Source: Oscarella lobularis
Taxonomy: Eukaryota; Porifera; Homoscleromorpha; Homosclerophorida; Oscarellidae
Direction: 5' to 3'
Assembly: GCF_947507565.1 (NCBI RefSeq)
Contig: NC_089186.1
Location: forward strand, 248,001 to 312,000
Length of the DNA: 64,000 nucleotides
Shown here: in pieces, positions 47,841 through 59,240 of the stretch
Layout: every line of letters starts with the position of its first letter
How positions within the stretch are numbered: the stretch's first letter is position 1
Made by a program: the position numbers and the translations under genes
The notes under the pieces: model-generated
Told to the model about the DNA's origin: nothing
The model's input: the letters and a program-made list of their open reading frames with translations, nothing else
Databases searched by the model: none

Positions 47841-49826
47841 TTAGTCCAGGCGGTCCAGACTGAGAAAATCCAACTTCACTGATCCTTCCACTCGTTTCCC
47901 GCTAGACAAGTCGACTGAGTGAACTTTGATTTCCGTCAGACCGAACTTCATGCTGACGAGAAGCTGCCTGTTCATCCCCAGGTCAACGTTCGGCAAAGGT
48001 AGTTCCATCTGGGCAATTTTCCTCACGCCCTCTTCGTTGACAAACTGCGTCTTCTCCGTATCTGATTCATAAACGACGATTTCAGCTGCTTCCTGACGAG
48101 GATGGCAGGGACTAAAAGGATACGTCACTTCTTCGTCGATCGAGACTTCCTGATTTCGTTCGACAAACGTCTTGAACTTCAAACGCTGCATAGACACACC
48201 AGTCATCATAGTCATAAGCAGACGAGACAAGGCATGGGAAGGATCTTCAGACTTAAGATCTGGTAGATCCAACTGAGGCTCTCCCAGACATTCAATCCCG
48301 TAGCTGTAACGAACTCGACGAGACACAATCTCCGCGGGATCGTGACCGAACAGCACAGCACCCATGACGACGGCGAGAGAACACTGGGGTGGAATGATGA
48401 TTCGTAGGCTAAACGGTTCTTCGAAACGTTCACGCAGGTAGGTCTGGAGAAGATCGCACGTTGCAAAGCCGCCTACGAGAATCATAAACTCAACTCCGCC
48501 AACGTCACCAATTACAGTCTCCAAGTGATCGGCTATGTTTTCAAAGACAGGCTGAAAGAGTTTCCGCACCTCCGGATACTTTATGGCCAGCGCACCGCGA
48601 GAGCACTTCAGATCGGAATTGTTCATCGCCGCAATCGCCTCCTTGGCCGACGAGCCACGTTCAGTAAGAAACGAGTGAAACGAAAAAGGAAATTCGACGT
48701 AGGTGGCTCCATTCAGAGATGCCGTACGCTTGTTCGTTTCAAATCTCATCGAAATGAGGTCGACCCAGTCGCCAGGGCATTCAGCCCTGTACTCCTTAAT
48801 TACGTCTTCACCGAAAATGTGTTGAAGAAGTTGAACGAAGTTCTTGTCGACGTAGGTGCCGCCCCACGCGCCGCCCGTGGCGTGATGAAGCTCCTTGACG
48901 CCACCCTCGGTCACTTGATGAACGGTGACGTCAGCAGTGCCGCCGCCGAGATCGGCGAGAACGTAGGTCGTTCCAGATTTGAAAGCCCGGGTAACGAGTC
49001 CCTCACCACTGTACGACTGTCCGATTCGCTTTAGAGATTTACAGTACAGAGACGCTGATTCAGGCTCCAAGGCTACCTGAAGTTTGTCTGGCGTAGCGTC
49101 AGAAGCAAGCCCAGCCTTGAATTAGGTGGAGTAGTCAAAATCAATAACATTTTATTTTAGTTACCTCGTACGCTGCTTCTCGCATCGTCTGCTTGGCTCC
49201 TCCTTTCCATATGGCTGGCACGGTAATGACCCATTCAAACTCTGACTCGTCTAATCTCATATCTGACTGTGCTTGGCATTCTCGTAAGGCCATCTCTTTG
49301 AAGTGTCTCAAGGCGTGAGCAAAGACTGTTCGTATGGGAAGCTCGTGCCCATTTGCTGCACAAACAGGCGTTTGCCTTGATAAATTCTAAATATTTAGAG
49401 ACGATAGAAGAACCTCAAAAATTCCTAAGTATTGCTCACTGTGTCCGTGTGCAACTTCATTTTGAATCTTTCAAAATAGTACCAGTCCTTTTGCTCGTCT
49501 TCGTCCAGATCTTTGTTATACTTCTTCATTGCTGCGTGCCCAAAAGAGTCAAAGTTCTCGTCGGGATCAAGCAGGAGAGTCGTGGGCACTTTTGTCGTCA
49601 TGACACTGCCCTCTGGTCGATACGGATCGGTCGTCTGCATAGCGTTAATCGTGTCCTTCGTGCCAGAAAATGACCAGGCGTAGCCGCTGTATGTCGTACC
49701 GATGTCGATGGCGACGACGACGTGACCGCCTTTGTGAGGCGACGCCTGAAAGCCGCAGATACGCTCCTCTTCATCGCTCCCGCTGTCGGTGGCGAAGCTT
49801 TGCTGATACGCGTTTCCTTCAGCCAT
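47841..49826 (-). CDS. HSPA12: HSPA12-like gene J, paired with M7
   Basis: Exons 49826-49440, 49386-49165 and 49115-47841; about 627 residues. ATG 49826 (MAEGNAYQQSF) is the first true start. Motifs: AIDIGTTYSGYAWSF, ITVPAIW in exon 2, ADLGGGTADVTVH, ATGGAWGGTYVD, MILVGGFATCDLL. Introns are 53 and 49 bp, GT-AG. It is the sister copy of gene I. The M7 stop is 166 bp upstream on the same strand, and M6 starts 280 bp beyond the J stop, so the order M7-J-M6-I reads as a direct duplication of a two-gene unit of about 5 kb. Confidence 0.93.
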
Positions 49827-49992
49827 CGTCGATGGTTCGGGCAAATGAGTGAGGAGTGTACGGAAACCTTAATTTCATTATTATATTATGTGAATTCGAT
49901 TAATTTGCTGTTCTAATTGGATCAGAGGGCCTGGGGACTCGGGAGAATTTTGGTTTCAACAGGGTCCTGGGAAGATGGAAGATGTGACAGGT

Positions 49993-52573
49993 CTATTTGC
50001 ATTTCTGTGGCCGCCTCACTCCTCTTTTCTTCGTAATCACTTTACCTTTGACCAGCACTCTATTGGTTCCTTCTTCAACGAGGCAAGGCCACACAAATTG
50101 GTCAATATCTTTGCTCGTTTCATCAGACCCAAAGAACCGGTCGTGCCGGGACGACTTGAAGACTTTATGGTCGGTCACAAGCAACAGAGGTCGCTTTTGA
50201 AGCACTAAATCCCAGCACACTTGAATGCATTTATGAAGAAATGCATCTGCACTTTTCAACAGGGCTCCTGATGTCTTTGGCGTACGCCATTTCTGAAAGC
50301 TGACAGCTTTCTAAAACGTAAAGCACTGACCGTATCAGGCCAATAATCCCTTCTAGTGTGGTTACCTGCCATATCCATGAGCAAGACTGGCCTTCGAGAT
50401 GGTTCGACAACTTGCAAAGCGATACAGCACACTCCTGTATAGTCTTTTTGGCTGAAACATTGTCAACATATCCGTGGAGATCAGCTACTTGCACCAGCTC
50501 TTCTCCAACTCTTGTCAGGTTCATAACTGAAGCCCTGTGTGCTGTCTAAATTACGCCGCTTACAGAAATTTTACTAAAGAGTGCAACGTTTCTCTTACCG
50601 TCAAAAAATCAAGAGTAAATTTATTGCACTCTCTCTCATCTTTCAAAATCTCTTCAAGACGTTCGTACATACCATATGAATGGTTGAAGAGATCGTCAAA
50701 ACGCTTAGCCATTTCACTAGGCCGCCGAGTATCGGTTATCTCTTCAGTTTCGTAGCGTATTAGAGCCATTGGTTGACTGAATGAAAAAGTCATAAATAAT
50801 TATAACCCATTGAGGACAACTCTGTACTCACGGTACACCAGCTAGTTTGCTTTTACCAACGTCATCTGCAGTAGACGCTGCAGATGGTTGCCTGTCTTTA
50901 TCCTCTTTGGGTGCTTGAGAAGCTGTGGCGGCACCAGTGACGTCACTTTCGGTACTTGACGGTGCCGCAACTGAGCCACTTTGAATTTTGTCAAGCTCTC
51001 GCCCTTTTTGCTACACGCATATGCAACCTTTGCTTTTGTATCTCCTCAAGTTTTCAACTAACTCACCTTTTGATTTTCCGCTGTTTCACCTGAGCATCTC
51101 TCTTTTTGAATTCGTTCTAGTTTGAATTCTGCGATTTCTAGATCTGCTTTTGTCCCTCTAAGCTCTTGACTGAGCTCACGACACTGCTCGTCCATGACTA
51201 CTGAGTGACGCTACAAGCAGTTGAATTGTTTTGTTAAAGCCTTCCTATTTCACGTTTTTCACCTGATAAGTTTCCTTCTCTCTCTGCAGCTTTTCCATCT
51301 GCTGAAGTAGTGAATTTACCTGTATAAGAAATGCTGTTGGCACTAGGAGCACAGCTTGCGTGAGAGGCGTTTTACTAAGTCTTGAACTTCAGAAGGAACT
51401 TGATTGGAGGAAACGTCATTGCCAAGTTGTTCCTAAGTAACTAAGAGGCAACGGCCTAAAGTGTCATGTTCAACGCACCTCTGCAGCTGCTGTTGCCTCT
51501 TTGGTTTCAATTGCAGTAGTACCACCTGCAAATAACAATTTACAGCGCAGCATATCATATAGGAATCACACTTTTATTACCAGGAATATTTTTCTCCATC
51601 GGTTCGTCAGCTTCAGGCTGAGACATTTGAGACGGAAACAATTTGGTATCTAAATACAAAAATTTAATTTTTAGTAAAGAGAGTAATAGATATAACCTGA
51701 AGATTGTGAAGAGCTACCCGGAGATGAACGTTGGGCACCATCCAAGGACGAACATCCGCCGCTGTCACCAGCACTAATACCTGAAGACTCTTCCTTTATG
51801 CGTGAAGGCTTGTTGGCAGCAACCGGAACGGTATTAGAAGTTCTCGCCTGCGTGTTCATTTGAGTCCATTCGTGCAGGCACGTACAAGCGGAGATGCACT
51901 CTTCTAAGCTGCTCAACGCAGTCACTGCCTCATCAAACTCCATGCCATACTCTGTAAAACGTTTTAGACAAGCCTCATAGAATGACCAACATCGCCAGAC
52001 TTCCAATTCGACATCGACAGCTCGAGGAAAATGGGAGACATTTGAAGCAACCGCCGACGACTTGATAACCTTGCTTAGACCCAACGCGTACTCTCGGCCA
52101 GCCTCAGAGGTCGTGCAATCTTCGATGGTCTCAACTTGAGCGCCGAGTTTCTTCAATTTCTCCGCTGCTTCGGCAAAGTAATATTTACCACCTCTGATCG
52201 CTTCCCCGATCACTTTTGAACGTTTCTGACGAGGTAAGGAGTCCAAGCTTGCTCTGATGCCTTCAACTGCTTCTTTCTGCGCTTTGATCTTATCCGGGAA
52301 CGCAGGGACTTTTTGGAGAATCGCTAGCACTTTCAAACCGAAATCGTGAAGGCAGCTCTTCGGCGCATCGTCTAGAACACCGGACTTCTCGACGCAGATG
52401 ACAGCAAAAAGCCAAAATTCGCTCTCCTTGACGTCTCGTTGAACGTCACCGTCATTTTCGATCTCTGCCATGCATTTATCTACGTATTTTGCCGACCAGT
52501 CGACGTCAAACGTCGATTTGGACGTCCCTAGAGCCCCTGGGACGTTTGCCTTTGCTGCACCAGTCTCCTGCAT
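49993..52573 (-). CDS. M7: coiled-coil protein with MIEAP-like C-terminal domain
   Basis: ATG 52573 (MQETGAAKANVPG) is preferred because M6 and a relic at 55.6 kb begin the same way. Exon 1 (to about 51700) has FDVDWSAKYVDKCMAEI, FWLFAVICVEKSGVLDD and VWRCWSFYEACLKRF. Small coiled-coil exons lie at about 51.6-50.85 kb. The C-terminal domain is at 50770-50590 (ITDTRRPSEMAKRFDDLF), 50540 to about 50370 (AHRASVMNLTRVGEELV) and about 50312-49993 (VCWDLVLQKRPLLLVTD, DQFVWPCLVEE, VLVKGKVITK). Its likely function, by analogy with SPATA18/MIEAP, is at mitochondria; that is inference. Confidence 0.76.
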
Positions 52574-52907
52574 ATGGGTCCCCGATTTGTCCACTGTTTT
52601 TGCGCACGCTACCCCTAATAGGTTACCTTCGGTTGAAGCAAAAACTCGCTGTTCTTCTGTTGGGATTGTTTTGCGAACAAAATTTCAGCTGCTCGAGTAA
52701 CGCTTAAAAAAATTGAGTACTGTCTGTAACGACACAGCGGTTTACAAGAATTTTTTGTAATCGATTCTCTACCCAGGAAAGGTTATACAATAAATCATCG
52801 ATGGTAAAGGGTCGTTCCGGGGGAAAAAAGAAGATTTGCTATAAGTAGGTTTTGCACACGACCCAATTCATTTTCTACGCTCCAGTCAAAAGTCCTTTTC
52901 TCTACTA

Positions 52908-54790
52908 CTAGTTGAAGAGATCTAGAAAGTCCAGACGCACCCAACGCTCAATTTTTTCTCCACTAGAAGTATCCTCGGATGTTATTTGAATTTCAGTTTC
53001 TCCGAAGCGCATGGCAACCTTTACTCGTCTGTCTGTTCCTTTTTCAGTATTCGGCATTGGTAGAATCATAGACGCTACTTTCTTGACGTCTTCTTCAGTA
53101 GTGTACCGCGACTTTGGATTGTTTGACAAGTACACTGGGAGAGCCATTTCTGTGTTGTGCGCGCGAACAGGGTAAAATGAATGCACCTTTTCTTGTCCAA
53201 CTGGAATTTCTTCGTTAATTTTAGCAAATACATCGAAACGATACTCACACAGTTCTTCTCCATTATCACTAACCACGCGGGAAGAATTAGGATCAACTTC
53301 CGCATCGAAGGGAAGGCAACAAGAAATGCCATATGAATACTTGACTCGACGTGACGCTATCAAAGTGGAGTCATGTCCAAAAAGAACAGACCCCATTACC
53401 ACGGCGAGAGAGCAGTTGTACACAGTTATCACCCTTAGACTGTAACGCGAAGCAAGATTTCTTTTTATGTGTTCTTGAAGGAGCAGAGATGTGGCGAAGC
53501 CACCAACGAGGACGACAAATTTTATGTCACCGACCTTCTCCAAAATTGACTTCAGATGAGCTGTGATGTTTTTGAATACAGGATCATATATTTTTGCTAC
53601 TTCAGGGTAATTCAAAGTTAGTGCTCCTCGGCTGAATTTGACGTCATCGTTGCAAAAATTAGTTATATGCTGTGCAACGGCACAATCTTTGCGTTCCAGA
53701 AACGAGAAGAACTCGTAGGGTAGTTCCACTCGAACTGGTCCTCCAACAGAAGCAGTGCGCTTGGCTCTTTCAAATTTTACGGATACCAAATCGGACCAAT
53801 CGCAGGGATAATCAGTTTGAAAACTTTCAATCACATCTTTGCCAAATATTCTTTTAAGAAGAAGAACAAAATTCTTGTCAACGTAAGTGCCACCCCAAGC
53901 TCCTCCAGTAGCATGGTGTAACTCTCTTACTTTTTTGTCTTTTCCCACCTCGTGAACGGTAACGTCAACTGTGCCTCCGCCCATGTCAGCCAAAAGATAC
54001 CTTGTTCCCGAGGTAAAAGCTTCGGTAGTGTCTTCTTTTTCGTTTACGCATGGTGAAATAATGTCAACTGATTTGCAGTAGACAGCGGCTGCTTCTGGCT
54101 CTAGAGCGATTATCACTTTCTCAGACGAAAGGTCTGCCTAAAGGTAGAGCTTGTGCTAAAACAGCAAACAAAGCGTTTGGCTGTACCTTCAGAGCTGCTT
54201 CTCTCATCATTTGCTTTGCTCCATCTTTCCATATGGCAGGAACAGTAATAACCCACTTGATGTCATCAAGACTAACGTCTTTTGTGTTGCCAGAGTTGAA
54301 CTGCTTTATGGCCTGATCCTTGAAGTATCTTATCACATGACTGAGAACCGTTATGAGACTCATCGTTTTGCCATTCGTTGCTGTACACATTGTGTTCCTC
54401 GTAAGGTCCTACATTGAATAATTGATCAAAGATCAGACCTAACTACATCGCTTCTCCTCTTACGGATTTGCTATGGAGATCCATCTTGAACCTCTCGAAG
54501 TACATCCACGACTTCTGATCATCAAGATTAGCGTCAGCTATCTCATTATAGCGGCTTTGTGCCGTAAAACCAAACGCCTCAAACGTGCCGTCCGGCTTCA
54601 GAAGAAGGCAAGTAGGCACTTTTCCAGGCTGTGGGCACCCGGAAACGCGATCAGAACTTGCATCATCTTCGCGAATGACTTGGATGTCGCATTTGGTGGA
54701 AGCAAATGACATGGCCCAGCCACTGTACGTCGTGCCTACATCGATGGCGATCACGAGAAACGCTTTTCCGTCTACTTCGGCAGCCGCCAT
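52908..54790 (-). CDS. HSPA12: HSPA12-like gene K
   Basis: Exons 54790-54464, 54408-54187 and 54137-52908; about 592 residues. Motifs: AIDVGTTYSGWAMSF, WVITVPAIWKDGAKQMM, ADMGGGTVDVTVH, ATGGAWGGTYVD, VVLVGGFATSLLL. Introns are 55 and 49 bp. Closest to gene O. The residue after the phosphate-2 start is Met (ADMGGG), shared only with O. The 334 bp between its stop and M7 hold no recognised feature. Confidence 0.93.
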
Positions 54791-55067
54791 CGTTAGACTT
54801 GCAGTGCAATCTCTAACGCGATTGTCTGCTTTCGTCGCAGCAAATCTTATTAGTACTTTAAGTAATTAGTCTAGCGTGGAGAGGGAGGGCCTTCATTTCC
54901 TAATTTGGCAGCCGACGTAATTTGATTCCACAATTAATTTCTCTCGCTAATCTAGTTTTGCTAATCTAGTTTTGCTAATAAGTCAACATTGAAAGTTGCT
55001 GGTAGGGAAACAGGAAACGTTTGCTCGACTCCAGTTCCCGTCTTAGTGAAATTCCGAAGAAACCTGC

Positions 55068-55247
55068 ATGCCTAAGAGTCCACGGGAGAAAACTGCGCGA
55101 GCTAGAAAAGAAAGCCAAACGAATCTAGCTGCCAAGAGCACAAAATACCATCTTACGGATCCATTGAAAGTTGCAGATGCTCTCTTTGCAATATCACTGC
55201 TGCCAGACGATCGCATGCTAGCAGAGCATTTTATTAAATCTGGTTAA
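55068..55247 (+). CDS. Small basic ORF, 59 residues, unknown
   Basis: MPKSPREKTARARKESQT opens a 59-residue frame that becomes helical and acidic-hydrophobic (KVADALFAISLLPDD) and ends at TAA 55247. It is divergent from gene K with 277 bp between the two starts, in the same relative place as the plus-strand start at 63855 next to gene O. It may be a first exon. No family recognised. Confidence 0.3.
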   Translation: MPKSPREKTARARKESQTNLAAKSTKYHLTDPLKVADALFAISLLPDDRMLAEHFIKSG

Positions 55248-55261
55248 TGACACAGCTAGGT

Positions 55262-55625
55262 CTAATGGGAGGCCGTTGGATGCCAGGCGGAGCAATGGGG
55301 GTCGTTGGCTAGCCGCTGTTCGGCGGGTCCTGCCGACATTGTTAACGGGAAGTCGAGTTGCTCCTTGCTCTTGATCATAGATGCTCCGATGAAGCGATTC
55401 TTACCGTAGCCGAGTGCAATCCGTTCCTGACTGGGTAAGGAGGAGTCCAAGCTTACTCTGACGCCTTCATCTGCTTCTTTCTTTGGCTTTTTTGAGAAGG
55501 CAGCTATCGTCTTGACGTAGGTAGTGGTATTTCTCCGTATTTTGCCGACCAATTGACGTTGAACAAGCATTTGGGCTTCCTTAGGGCTTCTAAGACGCTT
55601 TGCTTTTCTGCACCAGTCTCCTGCA
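55262..55625 (-). pseudogene. M7-type N-terminal exon, relic
   Basis: Starts MQETGAEKQSVLEALRKP at about 55625, as M7 does, and later matches the M7 stretch around EGIRASLDSLPRQKRS. The middle is deleted and the frame broken. No coiled coil or C-terminal domain follows, so an M gene once lay upstream of gene K too. Confidence 0.65.
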
Positions 55626-55813
55626 TTGACTGGGTCCCCCGTTCCCTCGATTAGTCAAATCAACATGGACTACAATTCGGCTTTTTGTGCCTCTTCTTAC
55701 TCATCTGCAATTTTGAAGCTTATTCATTTCTTAGTGACGGACACGTTGACTGCTTAGATTCCTGTCCGATACTGGAATCTTGTTTGGTTTTATAAAGGAG
55801 TTTGCTAGATATC

Positions 55814-56092
55814 ATGGTGAGGACCCTAGCTTTTCTCCTCTTCTCAGGCCTTATCATGTGTAGGGCTCAATCAATCCGTGATATAGATCTATTTCTTGCG
55901 CAGAAACAACATCCATTCAACGCTTTAGAGTTAGTAATATGTGTCGCCAGTCTTCAGCTTTTGGCCGGGACTGGAGAGTCTTGTGATGAATTCCTGCAAG
56001 CTCACTTTTGCCAAGTCGCGATTGGGAAACGTGGAAAGCAAGGCAGAGACATCAGCGATGGACGCCATGGTGCTCTTAGAACCGCCTACTGA
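55814..56092 (+). CDS. Possible small secreted protein, unknown
   Basis: ATG 55814 (MVRTLAFLLFSGLIMCRAQS) opens 92 residues with a signal-peptide-like start and a likely cleavage after Ala-Gln or nearby. The rest contains a second hydrophobic run (ALELVICVASLQLLAG) and basic C-terminal residues. A 79-residue frame on the other strand overlaps it, so coding is unproven. No family recognised. Confidence 0.25.
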   Translation: MVRTLAFLLFSGLIMCRAQSIRDIDLFLAQKQHPFNALELVICVASLQLLAGTGESCDEFLQAHFCQVAIGKRGKQGRDISDGRHGALRTAY

Positions 56093-56192
56093 AAGCACAG
56101 CAGTCGAATCTAGAAATCTGTAACTCAATGACCGACCTCCTCCCCTCATGCAATTGCTGCCAGTTGTCATTCTTTGCTGTACAATCGTTCAA

Positions 56193-56279
56193 TGCTCGTG
56201 TAGTACAAAATAGTTAGAGAATGCGCGTTTAGTACAAAACAGATAGAGAAGGCGCGTGTAGTACAAAACAGTTGGAAAA
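56193..56279 (+). repeat. Three-copy 29-bp tandem repeat
   Basis: Three head-to-tail units share the core GTAGTACAAAA.AG (variant TTAGTACAAAA in the second). The units differ from each other by a few bases. It sits just beyond the truncated 3' end of gene L and may mark the rearrangement that truncated it. Confidence 0.85.
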
Positions 56280-56364
56280 TGGGTAAAAAATTAAGGTTCT
56301 TTGCAGTTTGCTGCTGTCTTCTGCTATATTTAGATACTCCAATAATATAATGTATCGATGAAGC

Positions 56365-56415
56365 GTAACAGCGGCCTTTGTACATCAATAGTATAGCAAG
56401 GATTTTTATCACAAT
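56365..56415 (-). pseudogene. Fragment of the lost gene L C-terminus
   Basis: About 40 bases match gene N around its YTTDVRKAAV segment (GTACATCA.TAGTATAGC.AGGATT). They show that the missing end of gene L was removed by deletion rather than never present. Confidence 0.55.
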
Positions 56416-56524
56416 GGCTTCGATCTCTTTCATATCGCTGCAAAACGAACAAGCGTCTTTGTAATCTCCTGTCTATTTGGATTTCATTACGGTGTACGGA
56501 TTTCATTCACGGCGTTATTTCAAG

Positions 56525-58851
56525 TCATCGCTTTCTTATGAAGACCGACGGATCATGGCCAAAAAGAACCGAACCGATCATGACGGAAAAGGAAGGATGT
56601 GGCGGCACTATCACCCGTAAACCAAATGAACTTTCGAACTTTGTCTTCAAGTAGGTTTGCAGCAGTTCGGACGAGGCAAATCCGCCAACAAGAATCATGA
56701 ATTTGACTCCAGGATGGTTTTCGAGGAGTCTTTTTAGGTGAGCGCAAATGTTGCTAAAAACGGGCTCAAATAGTTTCTTCACTTCAGGATACTTCAGTGA
56801 CAAATAGCCCCGCACTAATCTCACGTCATCGTTATCAAATCGGTTAATACATTCTTTTATCGATGTTGCTTCGCCATTCATGAAATCGTAGAAAGGGCGG
56901 GTCAACTCTAAATAAAGGGTTCCCTCTGGCCTAATGTTTCTCTTTGCAGACTCAAATTTTGTTAACATCATGTCAGTCCAATCGCGTTGATGATTACTGC
57001 GAAACTTTTCAATCATTTTCTCTCCAAATATGCGCTCAAGAAGTTGAACATAATTTTGGTCGATGTAGACCCCACCCCACGCACCTCCGGTAGCGTGATG
57101 CAGCTCTCGGATCCGGTTGTCGCTTTGCACTTCATGCACAGTTGCGTCAACTGTTCCTCCTCCGAAATCTGCTAAAAGATAACGCGTTTCTGGCTCAAAA
57201 GCTAAGGTAGTATCCTCTGAATCTTGACTGAGAGGTGAAATGTGATGAAGTGCCCTGCAATACAACGCAGCTGCTTCGGGTTCTAAAGCAATTACAACTC
57301 TTTCCGAATGACGGGGAGATGCAAGACCGCCCTAAAATCAAATAAGTTTTAATTGAAATGTTGGACTTGCTTACTCTTACTTCGTAGGCAGCTTCCCCCA
57401 TAATCTGCTTGGCTTTGTCATTCCATATAGCTGGAACAGTGATTACCCATTTGATATCTTGTGGACTGATGACATCACACGCAGCGTTGGTCTTGATCTG
57501 GTTTATGGCGTCGTTTTTGACGTGCTCAAGAAATACTGCAAATAATCTTTTTGCAAGAAGCTCTTTTCCATTGGCAGCAGCAACTGTGGCATGACGAGAA
57601 AGATTCTAGTTAAAATAAGTAACGCTACACAAATAAGTCATTTTGAAAAAAGCTTACCGCTGTTTTGTGGAATTTCATTTTAAATCGACTGAAGTACATC
57701 CACTTATTTAGTTCTTCCTCATCAATTATGTTGTAGTGAAGTAGTGCCTCGTTACCTAAAGAGTGAAAAATGCCGTCTGGTTGTAGAAGAAGAGCTGTAG
57801 GAACTTTGCTGGTATTTTTGTCGGTCCTGTTGAAAATGGTATGAATAACGTACTTTTGGCTTTTAAATGACATCGCGTAGCCACTATAGGTCGTTCCTAT
57901 GTCAATGGCGACAACGAGGAGCTCTTCCTTAGACGTATCTTGTTCTTTATATTTTTTCTCAATACCATGTTGGCTGAATACTGTACTTTTAGCACTGCTC
58001 TGTGCGCCATGGAGAGAAGGGATAAACACCTTATGCACTAAACGCTCTAAAAATATAGCTTGAAGCTGTAATACAAATGAAAGAATTTGCATTTACCAAT
58101 CGTAGCCCAAGGAAGCGTCCCAAATGATATTAAAGCTTCAGCATCAATTTTGTGCAGTACACCTAATATCCCACAGCCATCTAGACTTCCGCGCACGCCA
58201 ATGTGACGCATCAGGTGAATAAAAGCTGCTCCTGACACAGTCATAGTGATGATGCAAGATCCATTTTTAATACATAGCTGAAGATCGGCTTCCGGTATGT
58301 CCATAATTCTTGTTATGTATTGGACAAAGTCTTTTTCTTCTTGTTTGAAGCGTTCACGATCAATGTTAGGAAAAAAAATTTTTATTTGGATAATTTTAGC
58401 AACTTCCAGCCTATGCGTGTTCTGCTCTCTCAGTGTAGGCGGAAAGTGCTTCACGATTCTCACCCGTTGCAGAATAGCTACTCGCAAATAGTCTTCCAAA
58501 GCAGTTATGAAGGAGTCTTCATGCAGCTCGTATCGCTCCTTTAGCTCTTTGGTGACGTCTACAAATACAGTTACTTCTTCATCGTTGGGCGAACTCGAAG
58601 AAGTGCTACGAAGGCAGTCGTAAAGGTCACGTCCTCCCCCGCTTATCTTGAGTAAGACATTGCAAAAGACAGTGAAGCTTGGCTCGGGTTTGCGACGAAG
58701 AACTATGTACAGCTTTCGCGCCACTTCTTCATCAGATTCTCGCCTCCGTGCGTCGATAAGCTCACGGGTCCTCAATGAGCTTCTTAGCAAACAATTCGTC
58801 CAGAAGAATGCCACCAAGAAGGTTTGCAAGAAGAGTAATGGCTTTACTCAT
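56525..58851 (-). pseudogene. Gene L: CARD domain fused to a C-terminally truncated HSPA12
   Basis: Exon 58097 upward encodes a CARD-like domain (TRELIDARRRESDEEVARKL, SFTVFCNVLLKISGG) and a second segment (FVQYITRIMDIPE, NGSCIITMTVSGAAFI). A 50-bp GT-AG intron (58096-58047) joins it in frame to 58046-57658: FIPSLHGAQ, then AIDIGTTYSGYAMSF. Then 57605-57381 (WVITVPAIWNDKAKQIM) and 57331-56525 (ADFGGGTVDATVH, MILVGGFASSELL). The HSPA12 part lacks the Met that its paralogues have just before VVAIDIG, which supports fusion. It stops after HDPSVFIRKR, about 140 residues short. The CARD start (MSKAITLLANLLGG, ATG 58851) is one frame away from the rest near 58770: either a real break, an unseen intron or an assembly error. 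The gene is probably decaying. Confidence 0.65.
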
Positions 58852-59079
58852 TACCGGCTGAAAACGAGAAGACCACAGCGAATCGCCCATGAAGGAAAGA
58901 TGACATTAGCTCGCGGAGCGTGCGCTAGAAACCATTCAATAAATTGCCCTGATAAATTGCACGGGGAGTCTCTTAGCGCCCAAAAACGACTTCGCGAAGG
59001 CAGCTCTATTACTCACTGCCCAGAGAAGCACTCGTATAGCTGTAAACAGTCAGATTTCGTTCGCACGGGTATGTTCTTA

Positions 59080-59225
59080 TGCTCTAAGCTCGGCGATGCA
59101 TCTATCTACTCATTTCGGATGATTTCGCCGACATGTCAACATCAAAATTAGACTTTTCTGAACTGTTTAGGACAATTAGCTTTGAAGAGCAGCCTCCTAA
59201 ATCCACCGGGGCCCCCAAACCCCTA
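59080..59225 (-). pseudogene. M7-type N-terminal relic
   Basis: The minus strand reads SEKSNFDVDMSAKSSEM, matching the M7 FDVDWSAKYVDKCM segment, then decays. It lies between the CARD gene start and the gene N stop. Confidence 0.5.
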
Positions 59226-59240
59226 AAAAGTACAGCGAGC

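Noticed and set aside
56193-56279. CRISPR-like repeats
   Set aside because: The three 29-bp units are directly adjacent with no spacers, in eukaryotic sequence; it is a short tandem repeat.
58092-58092. Start of a separate HSPA12 gene at the frame opening MQILSFVLQLQ
   Set aside because: This region falls inside a good 50-bp intron and resembles no paralogue N-terminus; the in-frame join to the CARD exon explains it better, though it is not excluded.
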